64,000 nucleotides of DNA, taken from Actinoalloteichus_B caeruleus (GTDB lineage: Bacteria; Actinomycetota; Actinomycetes; Mycobacteriales; Pseudonocardiaceae). The stretch is from assembly GCF_000718005.1 (NCBI RefSeq), contig NZ_JODV01000010.1, one strand, 5' to 3'. Under the pieces are notes generated by a model. It saw nothing but the letters and a program-made list of their open reading frames with translations, was not told where the DNA came from and made no database searches. Made by a program: the position numbers and the translations under genes. Of the stretch, positions 1 to 7,693 are shown piece by piece. Position 1 is the stretch's first letter. Each line of letters starts with the position of its first letter.

Positions 1-33
1 TGTGCCGCCGCGTCCCGGGGAGGGGACCGTGCC

Positions 34-101
34 CCCGGCGAACCCGGCGAACCCGGCGAACCCGGCGAACCCGGCGAACCCGGCGAACCCGGCGAACCCG
101 G
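34..101. repeat. 9-bp tandem repeat, about 7.5 copies
   Basis: Seven perfect head-to-tail copies of CCCGGCGAA run from 34 to 96, followed by CCCGG. The period of nine keeps every frame open. In the frame that starts at base 2 the third codon positions are nearly all G or C, the repeat reads Asn-Pro-Ala, and a TGA closes the frame at 131-133. It may therefore be the C-terminal tail of a gene that enters from the left. Another frame would give collagen-like Gly-Glu-Pro. The coding status is not settled. Confidence 0.9.
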
Positions 102-218
102 GGACCCGTGGGGCGGGCGGGGCCGGAGCATGATGGAGGCCGACGTGCTTGTTCGGCGCCGACCACCGGGACGACCGGTGCGGTGCCAGCCCCGGAAGGT
201 GACGGGAAGGGGACCGCG

Positions 219-1088
219 ATGGCCGTGGACTGGCGGGACTACGACCGGGACGAGTTGGCCCGGCAGTACTCGCCGAGCTCCCGGGTGGACGACATCGGGC
301 CCTACCTCGCCGACTACGCCCGCCGCAGCGACGAGGCCCGCCGGGACCTGGTGGTCCACCGCGACCTCAGCTACGGGACCGACCACGAACAGGCCTTCGA
401 CTACTTCCCCGCATCCAGGGCGGGCGCGCCGCTGCACGTGTTCGTCCACGGCGGGTACTGGCAGGAACTCAGCCGGCACGACTCGGCCTTCCCCGCCCTC
501 GACCTCGTCCCGGCGGGCGCCGCCTTCGTGGCACTCGGATACGGGCTCGCCCCGGCCCACGACCTCGCCGAGATCGTCGCCTCGGTCAGCCTCGGCATCC
601 GTCGCCTCTGCCAGCACCGGTCCGAGCTCCCGGGGACCCCCTCGGAGGTCCACCTGAGCGGGACCTCGGCCGGGGCGCACCTGGTGGCCAGCGCCCTGCT
701 CGACGTCGAGGGCTGGCGGCGCGACGGTCTCGACCCCTCGCGGGACGTCGCCAGCGCCACCCTCCTCAGTGGCGTGTACGAGCTGGAGCCGTTGCGCCAC
801 ACCTACGTCAACGACGCCCTGGGCCTGGACGCGGCGGCCGCGGCCGCGCACAGCCCGCTCCTGGCCCTCCGCTCGCCGCTCCCGCCCCTCCTCGTCGCCC
901 TCGGTCGGAACGAGACGGAGGAGTTCGGCCGGCAACACCGGGAGTTCGTCGACCGCGCCCGCGCCGTGGGCACCGAGGTCACCGACGTCGTGGTGCCCGG
1001 GCGCGACCACTTCGACCTCCCCCTCGACCTCGGCCGGCGGGGCACGGTCGTCGGGGACGCGGTGCGGCGGCGGATGCGGTTGGGCTGA
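219..1088 (+). CDS. Alpha/beta hydrolase, kynurenine-formamidase-like
   Basis: A 289-residue cytoplasmic alpha/beta hydrolase. The oxyanion motif HGGYW is at residues 77-81 and the nucleophile elbow GTSAGAH puts the serine at residue 150. A late GRDHF supplies the likely catalytic histidine. This layout is typical of bacterial arylformamidase (KynB-like) and small esterase families, but the substrate cannot be read from the sequence. The ATG at 219 is chosen because GGGAAGGGG lies just upstream; an in-frame start at 108 would add an arginine-rich segment with no hydrolase features. No kynurenine pathway gene is nearby, so the formamidase role is inference. Confidence 0.85.
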   Translation: MAVDWRDYDRDELARQYSPSSRVDDIGPYLADYARRSDEARRDLVVHRDLSYGTDHEQAFDYFPASRAGAPLHVFVHGGYWQELSRHDSAFPALDLVPAGAAFVALGYGLAPAHDLAEIVASVSLGIRRLCQHRSELPGTPSEVHLSGTSAGAHLVASALLDVEGWRRDGLDPSRDVASATLLSGVYELEPLRHTYVNDALGLDAAAAAAHSPLLALRSPLPPLLVALGRNETEEFGRQHREFVDRARAVGTEVTDVVVPGRDHFDLPLDLGRRGTVVGDAVRRRMRLG

Positions 1089-1918
1089 GCCGGACCGGCG
1101 AGCGGTGCTCCGCTCGGGTGGCGCGGAGTCGCGTCGTACCGGGGGCGGCGGATCGGCCCCCGGGGCGCACCGCTTCCGGCGCCGTGGAGCGGGCCCCGCA
1201 CCGGCCCCGGTCGCGCCAGGGCGGCCTGGGTGTCGCCCTGCCGGATCGAGGCACGGATGGCGGGTGGGGTCGGGGTCGGGTGGACCTGGCCGGGTCCGGT
1301 CCTGCCGCCCGCCACCGGGAACCGCCGCCAACCGGAACCCCTCCGCCGGCCGCCATGCCACCCGGCCGCCGCCTCGGGAGGTGATCGGCGCCGCGCGGAT
1401 TCGCCAGAAGCCCCGGGATCTCGCCCGCGCACCGTCGACGCGGGCCCGCTGGGCGCCTCGGTGGGGGCGATGGTGGATCGCGGCACCACGGCGCGGAGCG
1501 GGGGCGGTGTCATCCGCCGCCCGGCGTCCCCGGCGGGGCGTGTGGGCGTGGAACGGCTCGGGACCGGGGGCCAGGGCGCGGCGAGGTGGTGGTGTGGAGT
1601 TCGGTGGCTGGTTCCCGTCCGCCATGTGACGCAGCCCTCATGCGGACGGCTCCGCCGAACGGCCCACGCCGGCCGGTGGCGGGGCGAGCGGGCGGGGGCC
1701 GGACGGCGGTAGGGCTGCGGAGAGCGCGGATGGGCCGTTGTGGTCAACCTTCGACGCCATCGGGGCCACGCCAGGGTGGTCCGTTCGTTCGACCACCGGC
1801 CGAGGAGCGTGAGCCAGCGGTGCCGGCGGTGGGGAACCGCCGATCCGCGCGTCGGAGTGCGAAAATTGGCACCCATCATTTGTCCAGATGAAACAATAAA
1901 TTTAGCGCATATCTAATC
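1089..1918. other. Gene-poor stretch
   Basis: About 830 bases in which I see no supported gene. The open frames are arginine- and glycine-rich shadows typical of high-GC noncoding DNA. The last 60 bases, from about 1858, turn abruptly AT-rich and lead into the promoter at 1919. Confidence 0.6.
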
Positions 1919-1948
1919 TTGACGTTTGGGAGCGCTCCCACTTACGCT
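1919..1948 (+). promoter_or_regulatory. Promoter with CebR-type operator in the spacer
   Basis: The 14-bp perfect palindrome TGGGAGCGCTCCCA lies at 1927-1940. It is identical to the operator known for the LacI-family cellobiose repressor CebR of Streptomyces and relatives. It sits between a -35-like TTGACG (1919-1924) and a -10-like TACGCT (1943-1948) spaced 18 nt, so a bound repressor would block this promoter. The next gene on the plus strand is a LuxR-type regulator, not a cellulase or sugar transporter. Confidence 0.75.
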
Positions 1949-1959
1949 CGGGCGGCCGT

Positions 1960-2865
1960 GTGGCGGCACGGATCGGAGGTGGCGACCAGCGGACTTCCAG
2001 CACATTCAAGACCCTCGCGATGCGTGGTTCACCCCTGGGTGAGCCGTCCTCTGGAACCGGTTCGGCGTTCTGCGGTCAGGGTGTTGACGTGACTGGCCAT
2101 GCGGACCCGGCGACGTTGCTGGGAGGCGGGATTCGTTCGACGACCGCATTGGTGCTGACCGGGGCGAGGGGGAAAGTGGTGACCGTGGTTCTTCCTGACG
2201 GTAGGGTTGCTGTTCTTGAGGGCTTGAGTCCGAAAACCGAATTCACCGTCGAAATCCGGGACCTGCTCGCCAGGTACCTCCGGACGAACGACCGGGAGAG
2301 GTGGGGAACCGAGGTCGGGGCAGTGGTCTCGGAGGTCCTGCCACCCCTGCGCGAATTCGTCCTCCGAGGGCGGCCCATCCCGCCCGGGGTGCTCCGCCGC
2401 ATCGAGATCACCTCGGACGGGCTGGTCGAGGCCGGGGTGCCCCGGGGAGAACTCGCCGACGTCAGTCGCCGTGTCGCCGCCCGAGGAGCGGGGCGGCTCA
2501 TCCACCGGGGCGGGGGAGTCCCCCGGCGGTTCGTCACCGAGATCTGCAGCCGAGTGGTGGTCGCCATCCACGATGTCATGTGGGCCATCCTCGGTGGTCG
2601 GGCGCACCCGCCGGCGCCAGCCCCGCGCCGGCCGGAACTCCGCGAGGTCGACGGCCTGGAGCTGCGCATCCTCGCGATGGTCGCCCGAGGGTTCTCCACG
2701 GTGGAGACCGCGAAGGCGCTGCACTACAGCCGCCAGGCGGTCAGTTACCACCTCGGGCGGTTGATGGCCCGCTTCGACGCCCCCAACCGCACCGCCCTCG
2801 TCGCCGCCGCCTACGAACACGGCCTGCTCCCCCGAGGAGCCGCCGGCCGAAGCCGGCGGTACTGA
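1960..2865 (+). CDS. LuxR-type HTH transcriptional regulator
   Basis: A protein of up to 301 residues with a LuxR/GerE-like helix-turn-helix near the C terminus (about residues 225-292, with TVETAKALHYSRQAVSYHLG as the recognition region). No receiver, PAS or ATPase domain is recognisable upstream of it. The start is uncertain. The GTG at 1960 lies only about 10 nt after the -10 element and would give a nearly leaderless message. The GTG codons at 2176 and 2179 follow a GAGGGGG and fit a normal ribosome site, and codon bias becomes strong only after about 2250. It precedes the phosphonate cluster and could control it, but that is inference. Confidence 0.75.
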   Translation: MAARIGGGDQRTSSTFKTLAMRGSPLGEPSSGTGSAFCGQGVDVTGHADPATLLGGGIRSTTALVLTGARGKVVTVVLPDGRVAVLEGLSPKTEFTVEIRDLLARYLRTNDRERWGTEVGAVVSEVLPPLREFVLRGRPIPPGVLRRIEITSDGLVEAGVPRGELADVSRRVAARGAGRLIHRGGGVPRRFVTEICSRVVVAIHDVMWAILGGRAHPPAPAPRRPELREVDGLELRILAMVARGFSTVETAKALHYSRQAVSYHLGRLMARFDAPNRTALVAAAYEHGLLPRGAAGRSRRY

Positions 2866-2871
2866 GCGGGA

Positions 2872-2903
2872 CCCGACCGGCCGCGAGGGGGCGGCCGGTC
2901 GGG
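2872..2903. terminator. Bidirectional hairpin terminator
   Basis: A perfect 13-bp inverted repeat (2872-2884 and 2891-2903) with a 6-nt loop sits between two convergent genes. There is no U-tract, as is common in actinomycetes. Confidence 0.75.
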
Positions 2904-2916
2904 CTCCACCCCCGCC

Positions 2917-3876
2917 TCAGGCGGGGAGGACCGCTCCTCCGCAGTGCGCGAGCGCCCGACTGACCGCCGCGAGGTCGGCGCACCCCTCGCCGGCCATCGT
3001 CTCGGCCAGCCTGTCGTGGAACCGCGACAGCAGCGCCGCCGCCTCGACCTCGTCCACCCGGCCCCTGGCCAGGGCCGTGGCCAGCGCTCTGGTGAACCCG
3101 TCCGCCGTCACCTGCGCCGAAGCCCAGTAGAACGCCGCGCCCACCGCCGCCCGTGTCGCCGAGCCCGCCGTCGTCGACGGCACCCGGTACCCCGCCTCGG
3201 TGTCCCGGAGGAACGCGAAACCCGTCCCGGACGCGGACATGCGCAGCCACGTGTGGTCGTCCTCGGCGACGTGGGTGGCGGGGAACGGGCACCGCGTCGC
3301 CAGGTCGATCCGCGTCGAGACGGTGGAGGTCAGGCTCGTGTAGCCGAGTTCGGTGCCGATCCTGATCCAGGCGTCCGGTCCCTCCGGCGGCCCCTCGCGG
3401 TGCGAGTCGAGGATCTCCCGGATCGACGGGGTGACCCGCTCCTCGGGGACCGGTCGGCCGTGCTCGTCGATGACGGTGAAACCCGAGTACACGAAGTCGA
3501 CGGTGGGCCGCTCGGCGAAGACGCGGCGGGTCCTGCGGAGCCGGTGCGGGTGGGCGAGGTCGTCGGCGTCGAGGAACAACACGAACGGGGCTCCCCTGGC
3601 CGCCGCCCAGGACACGCCCCGGTTGCGGGCCGCCCCCGGCCCGCCGGTCGTCTCCGCGCGGAGCACGACGAGGCGCTCCGGATCCCCCGCCCGAACCGCC
3701 TCCAACCGCCGCCCCACGTCCGGGTCCGGGGAGGCGTCGTCCACGATGACCGCTCGCCAGTCGCGGTCGCTCTGCGTGAACAGGCTGGCGACGGTGCGTT
3801 CCAGATACTCCCAGGACTCGTCGGACCGGGCGTGGTGCGGGATGACGAAAACCGGGCTCGCGCCGAGGTCGACCAT
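2917..3876 (-). CDS. Family 2 glycosyltransferase
   Basis: A 319-residue GT-A fold glycosyltransferase. The N terminus has the GT2 signature: FVIPHH, then VDDASPD for nucleotide binding, GGPGAARNRG, and the metal-binding FLDADD. GT2 enzymes move a sugar from a nucleotide donor. The acceptor is unknown, and no membrane segment is evident. The ATG at 3876 is preferred because GGGAG lies 9 nt upstream and the next residues begin the fold. It is divergent from the HAD and FomA-like genes and may decorate the phosphonate product or belong to a separate function. Confidence 0.85.
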   Translation of the reverse strand: MVDLGASPVFVIPHHARSDESWEYLERTVASLFTQSDRDWRAVIVDDASPDPDVGRRLEAVRAGDPERLVVLRAETTGGPGAARNRGVSWAAARGAPFVLFLDADDLAHPHRLRRTRRVFAERPTVDFVYSGFTVIDEHGRPVPEERVTPSIREILDSHREGPPEGPDAWIRIGTELGYTSLTSTVSTRIDLATRCPFPATHVAEDDHTWLRMSASGTGFAFLRDTEAGYRVPSTTAGSATRAAVGAAFYWASAQVTADGFTRALATALARGRVDEVEAAALLSRFHDRLAETMAGEGCADLAAVSRALAHCGGAVLPA

Positions 3877-3920
3877 TTCCGATGCTCCCGAAATACCTGT
3901 TTCCTGGGGGGTGGGAGCAC

Positions 3921-3951
3921 AACCTACGGGTACTCGGTGTTCCGCTGTCAA
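3921..3951 (-). promoter_or_regulatory. Candidate promoter for the glycosyltransferase
   Basis: On the minus strand a consensus TTGACA (3946-3951) is followed after 19 nt by TAGGTT (3921-3926). The spacing is long, so this is a candidate only. Confidence 0.4.
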
Positions 3952-4057
3952 ACAACGTTAACAGAAGCTCTAACCTTCGCCTTCGGCTGCCCTTTCCCGG
4001 TGCCGGCCGACCTATGGTGGGGCGATCGCCGGTTGAACCGCCCCAGGAGGAGGAATC

Positions 4058-4753
4058 GTGACGCACCGAATCTGGGAAATGACCGGTGTCGATGCCATTC
4101 TGTTCGACCTTGACGGTGTCCTGGTGAATTCGGCGCGCGCGATCGACGTCGCGATGCGGCGCTGGGCCGTCGAGCGCGGGCTGGACCCCGACGCCATCGC
4201 GTCGTTGGCCCACGGCCGCCGTGACGAGGACCTGGTCCGCTTGGCCGCCCCCCACCTGGACGTGGACCCGGAGGTCGACCGCATCGCCGAACTGGACTTC
4301 GAGGTCATGGACCAGGTCACCGCCATCCCCGGCGCCTCGGCGCTCATCGGGCTGCTGCCACCCCTGCGGTGGGCGGTGGTCACCTCAGGGGCGGCCTCGA
4401 TCGCGTCCGCGCGACTCGCCGCCGCGGGCCTGTCCCGCCCACCCGTGGTGGTGACCGCCGAGCAGGTCGCGAAGGGCAAACCCGACCCGGAGGGATACCT
4501 GCTGGCCGCCGAGCGACTGGGTGTGGAACCCACCCGCTGCGTCGTCCTCGAGGACGCTCCCGTCGGGTGGGACGCCGCGACGGCGGCCGGGATGAGGTGC
4601 GTCGGCGTCGGCTGGGAACTCGCCCGGTCGCGACCGGAACTGGCCGCCTGGGTCGAGGACCTGAGCCCCGTCCGCGTCACGGAGGAACCGTCCGGCCTGC
4701 GGTTGACGGGTAGGTCGCCGGCACCGGCGACCGCCGGACGGGCGGAGGACTGA
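4058..4753 (+). CDS. HAD-superfamily phosphatase
   Basis: A 231-residue HAD hydrolase of the beta-phosphoglucomutase/phosphoglycolate-phosphatase type. Motif I is FDLDGVLVNS with both nucleophile aspartates. Motif II is the serine in VVTSGA, motif III is the lysine in KGKPDPEG, and motif IV is LEDAPVG. The GTG start follows GGAGGAGGAATC. It lies 7 nt upstream of the FomA-like kinase, so the two are surely co-transcribed. A kinase and phosphatase pair beside a phosphonate operon suggests reversible phosphorylation of the product or an intermediate (inference). It is not PhnX-like: the phosphonatase lysine cap motif is not seen. Confidence 0.85.
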   Translation: MTHRIWEMTGVDAILFDLDGVLVNSARAIDVAMRRWAVERGLDPDAIASLAHGRRDEDLVRLAAPHLDVDPEVDRIAELDFEVMDQVTAIPGASALIGLLPPLRWAVVTSGAASIASARLAAAGLSRPPVVVTAEQVAKGKPDPEGYLLAAERLGVEPTRCVVLEDAPVGWDAATAAGMRCVGVGWELARSRPELAAWVEDLSPVRVTEEPSGLRLTGRSPAPATAGRAED

Positions 4754-4760
4754 GGAGGCC

Positions 4761-5570
4761 GTGGTGGATGACGTGGTCGACCTGCTGGTGGTGAAGGTGG
4801 GCGGGAGCCTGGTCTCGGAGAAGGCCCGGCGCGACCACCTGGACCACGACGCCCTGGCGGGGTACGCGGCGCAGATCGCGGACCTGCACGCCGCCGCCCC
4901 CGGGCGCGTGGTCCTCGTCGTGGGCGGCGGATCCATCGGGCACGGGGCCGTGCGGCACCTCGACGCCGACGACCCCCTCGCCCCGTTGCCCCTCACCCGT
5001 GCGACCTTCGACGTCAAGTGGTCGTGGGTGCGGGCGTTGCGGGACCTCGGCTCGCGGTGCTTCCCCGTCCAGGTCGCCGCCATCTGCGTGCTCGGCCCCC
5101 GGGGGCCGGAGGTCAGCTTCGGGACCGTGCGACGCCTGCTCGACCACGGCATCCTCCCGGTGCTGGCCGGTGACAGCGTGCTCTGCGCCGACGGTGCGCT
5201 GCGGGTGTTCGGCAGCGACCACGTCCCGGCCGTGGCCGTGCGTGGCACGCCGGGTCGGACGCGGGTCGCCGTGCTCACCGACGTCCCGGGAGTGCTGGCT
5301 GGCGGTCCCGGCAGCCAGGAGGTGATCCCGGAGATCACGCCGGGGTCCTCGGCCGAGGCGTTCCGGCGGATCTGGCCGGCGGCGGCGCACGACACCAGCG
5401 GATCGATGGGGGGCAAGCTGACGGCGCTCCTCGACCACGCCCGCGACGGCGCCGAGTGCTTCGTGCTTCGAGGCGATCCGACGGCGCCGGACCTGCGGTT
5501 CCTGCTCGAAGGGCGCGGCAGGTGGCCCGACGTGCCGCACACCCGGATCGTCGCCGACACCACCGGTTGA
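4761..5570 (+). CDS. fomA-like: FomA-like phosphonate kinase
   Basis: A 269-residue amino-acid-kinase-fold protein. The N-terminal KVGGS (12-16) and GGGSIGH (55-61, with the catalytic-type histidine) are the marks of the isopentenyl phosphate kinase/FomA subfamily. Beyond the fold, long blocks resemble fosfomycin kinase FomA of Streptomyces wedmorensis as I remember it: RDLGSRCFPVQVAAIC, LLDHGILPVLAGD, and GAECFVLRGDP near the end. FomA phosphorylates the phosphonate of fosfomycin for self-protection. Here it probably phosphorylates the cluster product or an intermediate. It is cytoplasmic and co-transcribed with the HAD phosphatase. Substrate identity is inference. Confidence 0.85.
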   Translation: MVDDVVDLLVVKVGGSLVSEKARRDHLDHDALAGYAAQIADLHAAAPGRVVLVVGGGSIGHGAVRHLDADDPLAPLPLTRATFDVKWSWVRALRDLGSRCFPVQVAAICVLGPRGPEVSFGTVRRLLDHGILPVLAGDSVLCADGALRVFGSDHVPAVAVRGTPGRTRVAVLTDVPGVLAGGPGSQEVIPEITPGSSAEAFRRIWPAAAHDTSGSMGGKLTALLDHARDGAECFVLRGDPTAPDLRFLLEGRGRWPDVPHTRIVADTTG

Positions 5571-5754
5571 GCCGTCCCGTCAGGTGATCACCGGGCGCGG
5601 ACGCGTGTCCTCCCGGGACGGGTGCGACGCCGGTGCCGACGCGGCGCGCGAAGCGGAGGCACCCCCGACGGCGAGGGGCCGGGCCGGCCCTGGCCATCAC
5701 CCGGTGGGGAAGGGCTTCTCGAAGGATCCGACGACAGCCCCGGGAAGGCGGATT

Positions 5755-5789
5755 GGTGGGGCACCGCCCACGGGCGACGGCACCCCACC
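5755..5789. terminator. Imperfect hairpin between convergent genes
   Basis: GGTGGGG (5755-5761) pairs with CCCCACC (5783-5789), with three further pairs inside after a small internal loop. It lies between the ends of the kinase gene (5570, plus) and the thymidylate-kinase-like gene (5804, minus). Confidence 0.45.
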
Positions 5790-5803
5790 CGAGCGGGGCG
5801 ACC

Positions 5804-6487
5804 TCAACGGACCGCGTCCACCGCCTTCGCCGAACCCGTCGCGCGAGCCGACCGCACCGCCGTGACCACGCGGTCCACCACGGTGTCCAACGGCAGGGTG
5901 GCGTCCACCTCGACCCATCCGTGACGGGCCGACCACTCGTCCAGCAGCGACAGGATCGCGCCCTGGTGGCGCAGGAAGTTGTCCCGCCCGCAGTCGGGGT
6001 CCATGCCGCACTCGTAGGGCACCAGGTCGTGTTCCTTCCGCCGCCACGCGGCCTCGGGCTCCAACCGGAGGTAGAGCACGAGGTCCGGCACGGGCAGCCC
6101 GGCGACGACCGACTCCACCCAGCCCCGGTCCATGCCGTAGACGATCTCGCTGGCGGCGTGCTTCATCCAGTAACCGTCCAGCACACCGACGGCCTCGTCG
6201 CCGGCCTCGTCGCCGGCCGGGGGCTGGCTCCGTTCGCCGAGCAGGGCCATGCCGATCGACCACATCAGGAACAGGAACCGGGGCGGATTGGGCATCTCGG
6301 CGACGCACAGCCGCAGGTCGGACACCGGCGGCCGGAGGAACCGGGTGGCCGGGTAGTCGGGGTTGTCGACGATGCGCCACCGTTCGACGAGCTGCGCGGG
6401 TTCACCCGCCTCGACGAGCCGGTCGACCGCCAACGAGGTCACCGTCGACTTCCCCGCGCCGTCGCTTCCCACAACCGCGATGATCAT
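5804..6487 (-). CDS. Thymidylate-kinase-like P-loop kinase
   Basis: A 227-residue P-loop protein starting MIIAVVGSDGAGKST, a Walker A motif like that of thymidylate kinases. DGYWMKH stands where the family has DRY. An arginine-rich LID-like segment (WRRKEHD) follows LVLYLRLEPE. The substrate-binding half is diverged, so it need not act on dTMP. A good AGGAGAAACG precedes the ATG. It is 14 nt after the MDMPI-like gene and the last gene of the minus-strand run. It may phosphorylate a phosphonate or nucleotidyl-phosphonate intermediate, or may be unrelated. Confidence 0.7.
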   Translation of the reverse strand: MIIAVVGSDGAGKSTVTSLAVDRLVEAGEPAQLVERWRIVDNPDYPATRFLRPPVSDLRLCVAEMPNPPRFLFLMWSIGMALLGERSQPPAGDEAGDEAVGVLDGYWMKHAASEIVYGMDRGWVESVVAGLPVPDLVLYLRLEPEAAWRRKEHDLVPYECGMDPDCGRDNFLRHQGAILSLLDEWSARHGWVEVDATLPLDTVVDRVVTAVRSARATGSAKAVDAVR

Positions 6488-6501
6488 CGTTTCTCCTGCC
6501 G

Positions 6502-7275
6502 TCAGTTCCAGGGGGTGAGCGTGGGTGGCCCCTCCGGGCGGTCGGCGCGCAGCGAGGGCGCGTCCCGACCCGCCAGCCAGGCGGCCAGATCGGTGGCGGT
6601 CCCCGTCACGGTGACCGGGTCCCCATCGCCGTACGACCAGGTCCGCCCGCCGTCCGAGGGCACCAGTCGCACCGCGACGCCCTCGGGGAGCCGCCAGGTC
6701 ATGAACTCCACCAGGTGGTCGGTGAACGCGGGCGGCCACTCGCTCGTCCGGTACCCGCAGTCGAGGTCCACGAGGTGGATCTCCACCTCACGCCACACGG
6801 CGAGGGCGGTTCCGGCGAGGTCCCCGTCCCGGTAGCGGACCGGCCGGGCCCAGTCCTGGGGGGACACCCGGTCCCAGGCCGCCAGCAGCCGCCGCAGGCC
6901 GGTCGCCAGCGTGTCCCGCACCTCCCGGTCGGTTCCTCGTGCGGCCGCCTCGATCGCGGCGTCCCTGCCCGGACGACCCCCGTCGTAGACGTCGACGAGT
7001 TCGTCGCGCAGCGCGTGCTCGGCCTGCCGTCCCATCGCCGAGGTGAGCTGGCCGAGGTGGACCAGGACGTGGGCCCGTGACCACCCGGGGAGCGCGCTCG
7101 GGGCCCGCAGGTCCGCGTCGGACCAGCCCTCGCTGAGCGCGATCAGGAGTTCGGCCCGCCGCCGCAGCCACGGGACCAGCGCCGAGGGCTCACCGTCGCG
7201 CGGGGGGTGGACCTGGTCGTCGGGCGGGGCGGGCCGGGTGGAGGGGCGTTCGGCGGACGGGCCGGTCGTGGTCAT
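6502..7275 (-). CDS. DinB/MDMPI-family protein (maleylpyruvate isomerase type)
   Basis: A 257-residue protein of the mycothiol-dependent maleylpyruvate isomerase family. The N-terminal four-helix bundle carries the metal-ligand pattern: LPGWSRAHVLVHL supplies one histidine, and WREVEIHLVDLD supplies a glutamate and a second histidine. A C-terminal SCP-like domain holds GDPVTVTGTATDLAAWLAGR. These proteins use mycothiol as cofactor or transfer it to electrophiles. GGGAG precedes the ATG. It lies between the exporter and the kinase, so it may isomerise or detoxify a reactive intermediate of the pathway (inference). Confidence 0.8.
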   Translation of the reverse strand: MTTTGPSAERPSTRPAPPDDQVHPPRDGEPSALVPWLRRRAELLIALSEGWSDADLRAPSALPGWSRAHVLVHLGQLTSAMGRQAEHALRDELVDVYDGGRPGRDAAIEAAARGTDREVRDTLATGLRRLLAAWDRVSPQDWARPVRYRDGDLAGTALAVWREVEIHLVDLDCGYRTSEWPPAFTDHLVEFMTWRLPEGVAVRLVPSDGGRTWSYGDGDPVTVTGTATDLAAWLAGRDAPSLRADRPEGPPTLTPWN

Positions 7276-7693
7276 GGGTTCTCCCTGGTCGGTCGGGGAT
7301 GCGGGGCGCGGGTCCTGGGGAGGGCCGAGGTGGCGCGCGGTCCTCGTCGCGCCCTCGCCCCGATCCCCGTTCCCGGCGGCGCCAATCTCGCACGAGCCTG
7401 GACCGGGCTCCGAGCCAGCCCGGGCTCGGCCGTCCAGAGTGGCCGGTGCGGCCATGTCCCCGTCGTCGCCGAGGAGGACCGCCCGGCGAACCGGTGCCGT
7501 TCGTCGCCGACCGCACGCCCGCGCGGCACGGTCCCCGTGGCACCGCCGGACCAGCCGGGTGGGGCGGCCGACGGCGTCGCGCCCTCCGGTCGCCAGCCGT
7601 CGGCTGGGCAGGAGCGGACCGGCTGCCGCATCCGCCCCCCGGGCTCCGAGGACCAGCAGTGGATGTCGGGGACACCGGGGCCCGGGTGGCGCG
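7276..7693. other. Intergenic gap inside the minus-strand run
   Basis: About 420 bases between the exporter and the MDMPI-like gene. I see no supported gene and no clear promoter, but the length means the last two genes may have their own transcription start. Confidence 0.5.

Noticed and set aside
34..101. Tandem repeat considered as a CRISPR or a collagen-like gene
   Set aside because: There are no spacers, and the Gly-Glu-Pro frame has poor third-position bias and runs through the hydrolase start.
803..1879. A 358-codon minus-strand frame in the gene-poor stretch and over the hydrolase
   Set aside because: Composition is that of antisense high-GC sequence and no motif is present.
2741..4255. 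A 504-codon minus-strand frame over the glycosyltransferase
   Set aside because: It is a different frame from the GT2 motifs and is almost pure Arg, Gly and Pro.
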